Source: Nocardioidaceae bacterium
Lineage (GTDB): Bacteria > Actinomycetota > Actinomycetes > Propionibacteriales > Nocardioidaceae
Length of the DNA: 5,760 nucleotides
Direction: 5' to 3'
Assembly: GCA_025965395.1 (NCBI GenBank)
Contig: JAOPXA010000036.1
Span: forward strand, 1 to 5,760
Positions 4,850 to 5,760 of the stretch are shown piece after piece. Within the stretch, counting starts at the first letter, position 1. Each line of letters opens with the position of its first letter. The notes beneath the pieces are model-generated. The model was not told where the DNA came from, made no database searches, and worked only from the letters and a program-made list of their open reading frames with translations. A program made the position numbers and the translations under genes.

Positions 4850-5760
4850 CTAGAGGTTCGCCCGGAGGAACGAGACCATCGTGTCGATCAGCAGCTTGCG
4901 TGAATCGGCGCGGCGGTACTCATGTCCTTCGCCTGCTAGTTCGAGGTAGTCGACCGGACGCTCGAGATCCTTGAGCGCGGCGACCACTTGGTATGCCTCG
5001 CCGATCGGCACGTTGGTGTCGAACTCGCCGTGGATCACCAGCAACGGCGCGATGATCTGGTCGACATCCTTGAGCGGAGAGATGCGTTCCAGAAGCTCAC
5101 GGTCGTGGACGGGATCCCCGTACTTGCTCACGGCGGCGGCCGCAATCCATGGCTCCGTGTCGCGATAGAACGTCATCAGGTCCGACATCCCGCAGATGTC
5201 GACGCCAGCTGAGAACACCGCGGGATGGAACGCGAGCATCGCCAAGGTGAGGTAGCCGCCGTACGACCGCCCGGTGACAGCGATCCGTTCTGGGTCAGCC
5301 ACACCGATCGCGATCACGTGCTCTGCGGTGGCAAGCACATCCTCGAAGGCGCCATGGCGGTGGTAGATCTCGTCAGCGTGTACGAATGCGCGCCCGTATC
5401 CTGACGATCCACGGACGTTGGGTGCGAACACCGTGATTCCCGCCGCGGCCATGGCTTGGTGCTGGGCATTGAAGGTCGGACGTTCTTGCGCCTCGGGTCC
5501 ACCGTGGAGCGATAGCACGGCCGGCCCCGGCGACCCGGCTTCTGGCGCTCGGTAGAGCCATCCGCTCAAGGCAAGTCCGTCATGGCCCTCGTACGTCTCG
5601 AGGGTCGGCACCACCAACGTGACTTGGGGAAGGATGGGCACCTCGGTGATCAACGTCCACACGCGGTCCGCGGTCGTGACATGCCACAGCTGCCGTTGAT
5701 GATCTGGGCCCTCGACCGAGAGTATGACGCAGCTGCCGTCGCGGCTCAGGACGGGTCTCG
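4850..5760 (-). CDS. S9-family serine peptidase (prolyl oligopeptidase/acylaminoacyl-peptidase type), C-terminal part, truncated by window edge
   Basis: The frame is open from the right window edge to TAG at 4852-4850, about 303 codons. The GTG at 5662 is an internal codon, not a convincing start: the 32 codons before it continue a typical S9 pattern (RPVLSRDGSCVILSVEG, then QLWHV) of a beta-propeller blade. The remaining ~260 residues form the alpha/beta-hydrolase domain. Counting from 5662, the oxyanion-region HGGPE is at 53-57, NVRGSSGYG at 82-90, the nucleophile S133 in GRSYGGY, the acid D215 in HGEFDTNVP and the catalytic H247 in GEGHEYR. All three triad residues are present, so the enzyme should be active. 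It would hydrolyse short peptides, perhaps releasing N-terminal dipeptides or acyl-amino acids. The exact specificity and the presence of a signal peptide cannot be judged because the N-terminus is missing. It converges on smpB and is probably unrelated to it. Confidence 0.92.
   Translation of the reverse strand, partial: RPVLSRDGSCVILSVEGPDHQRQLWHVTTADRVWTLITEVPILPQVTLVVPTLETYEGHDGLALSGWLYRAPEAGSPGPAVLSLHGGPEAQERPTFNAQHQAMAAAGITVFAPNVRGSSGYGRAFVHADEIYHRHGAFEDVLATAEHVIAIGVADPERIAVTGRSYGGYLTLAMLAFHPAVFSAGVDICGMSDLMTFYRDTEPWIAAAAVSKYGDPVHDRELLERISPLKDVDQIIAPLLVIHGEFDTNVPIGEAYQVVAALKDLERPVDYLELAGEGHEYRRADSRKLLIDTMVSFLRANL

Overview
The window looks like a piece of chromosome from a high-GC actinobacterium. 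The codons favour G or C at the third position, several starts are GTG, genes are packed with 2-4 bp junctions, and the SmpB protein reads like actinobacterial SmpB. Nocardioidaceae or another Propionibacteriales member is my best guess, but I cannot prove it from the sequence alone.

Left part (1-3497, + strand): four consecutive genes form one tightly coupled cluster. They are the 3' end of a vicinal-oxygen-chelate (VOC) dioxygenase-like gene, a fumarylacetoacetate hydrolase (FAH) family gene, a TfdB-like FAD-dependent aromatic hydroxylase and a GntR/FCD regulator. The junctions are an ATGA overlap, a 2-bp gap and a GTGA overlap. The set fits a small aromatic catabolism operon: the flavoprotein would hydroxylate a phenol, the VOC enzyme would open the resulting catechol by extradiol cleavage, and the FAH enzyme would process the oxo-dienoate or acylpyruvate product. 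The GntR protein would sense a pathway acid. The substrate cannot be read from the sequence, and the promoter lies left of the window.

Middle part (3498-4161, - strand): a VanZ-like small membrane protein is followed, 32 bp after its stop, by a likely 37-residue single-span membrane peptide. This pair converges on the GntR gene and diverges from smpB. The short VanZ/smpB interval carries a perfect 12-bp inverted repeat that covers or flanks the candidate starts of both genes.

Right part (4198-5760): smpB (+), the trans-translation factor, converges on the 3' part of an S9-family prolyl oligopeptidase-type serine peptidase gene (-) that runs off the right edge. The 142-bp gap between them holds three copies of an 11-bp motif (one inverted, two direct) around a small GC hairpin. 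It may be a dispersed intergenic repeat, a terminator or both. I see no tRNA, rRNA, tmRNA, CRISPR array or transposase. The protein-coding content is conventional; the most unusual material is in the short intergenic regions and the overlooked small ORF.
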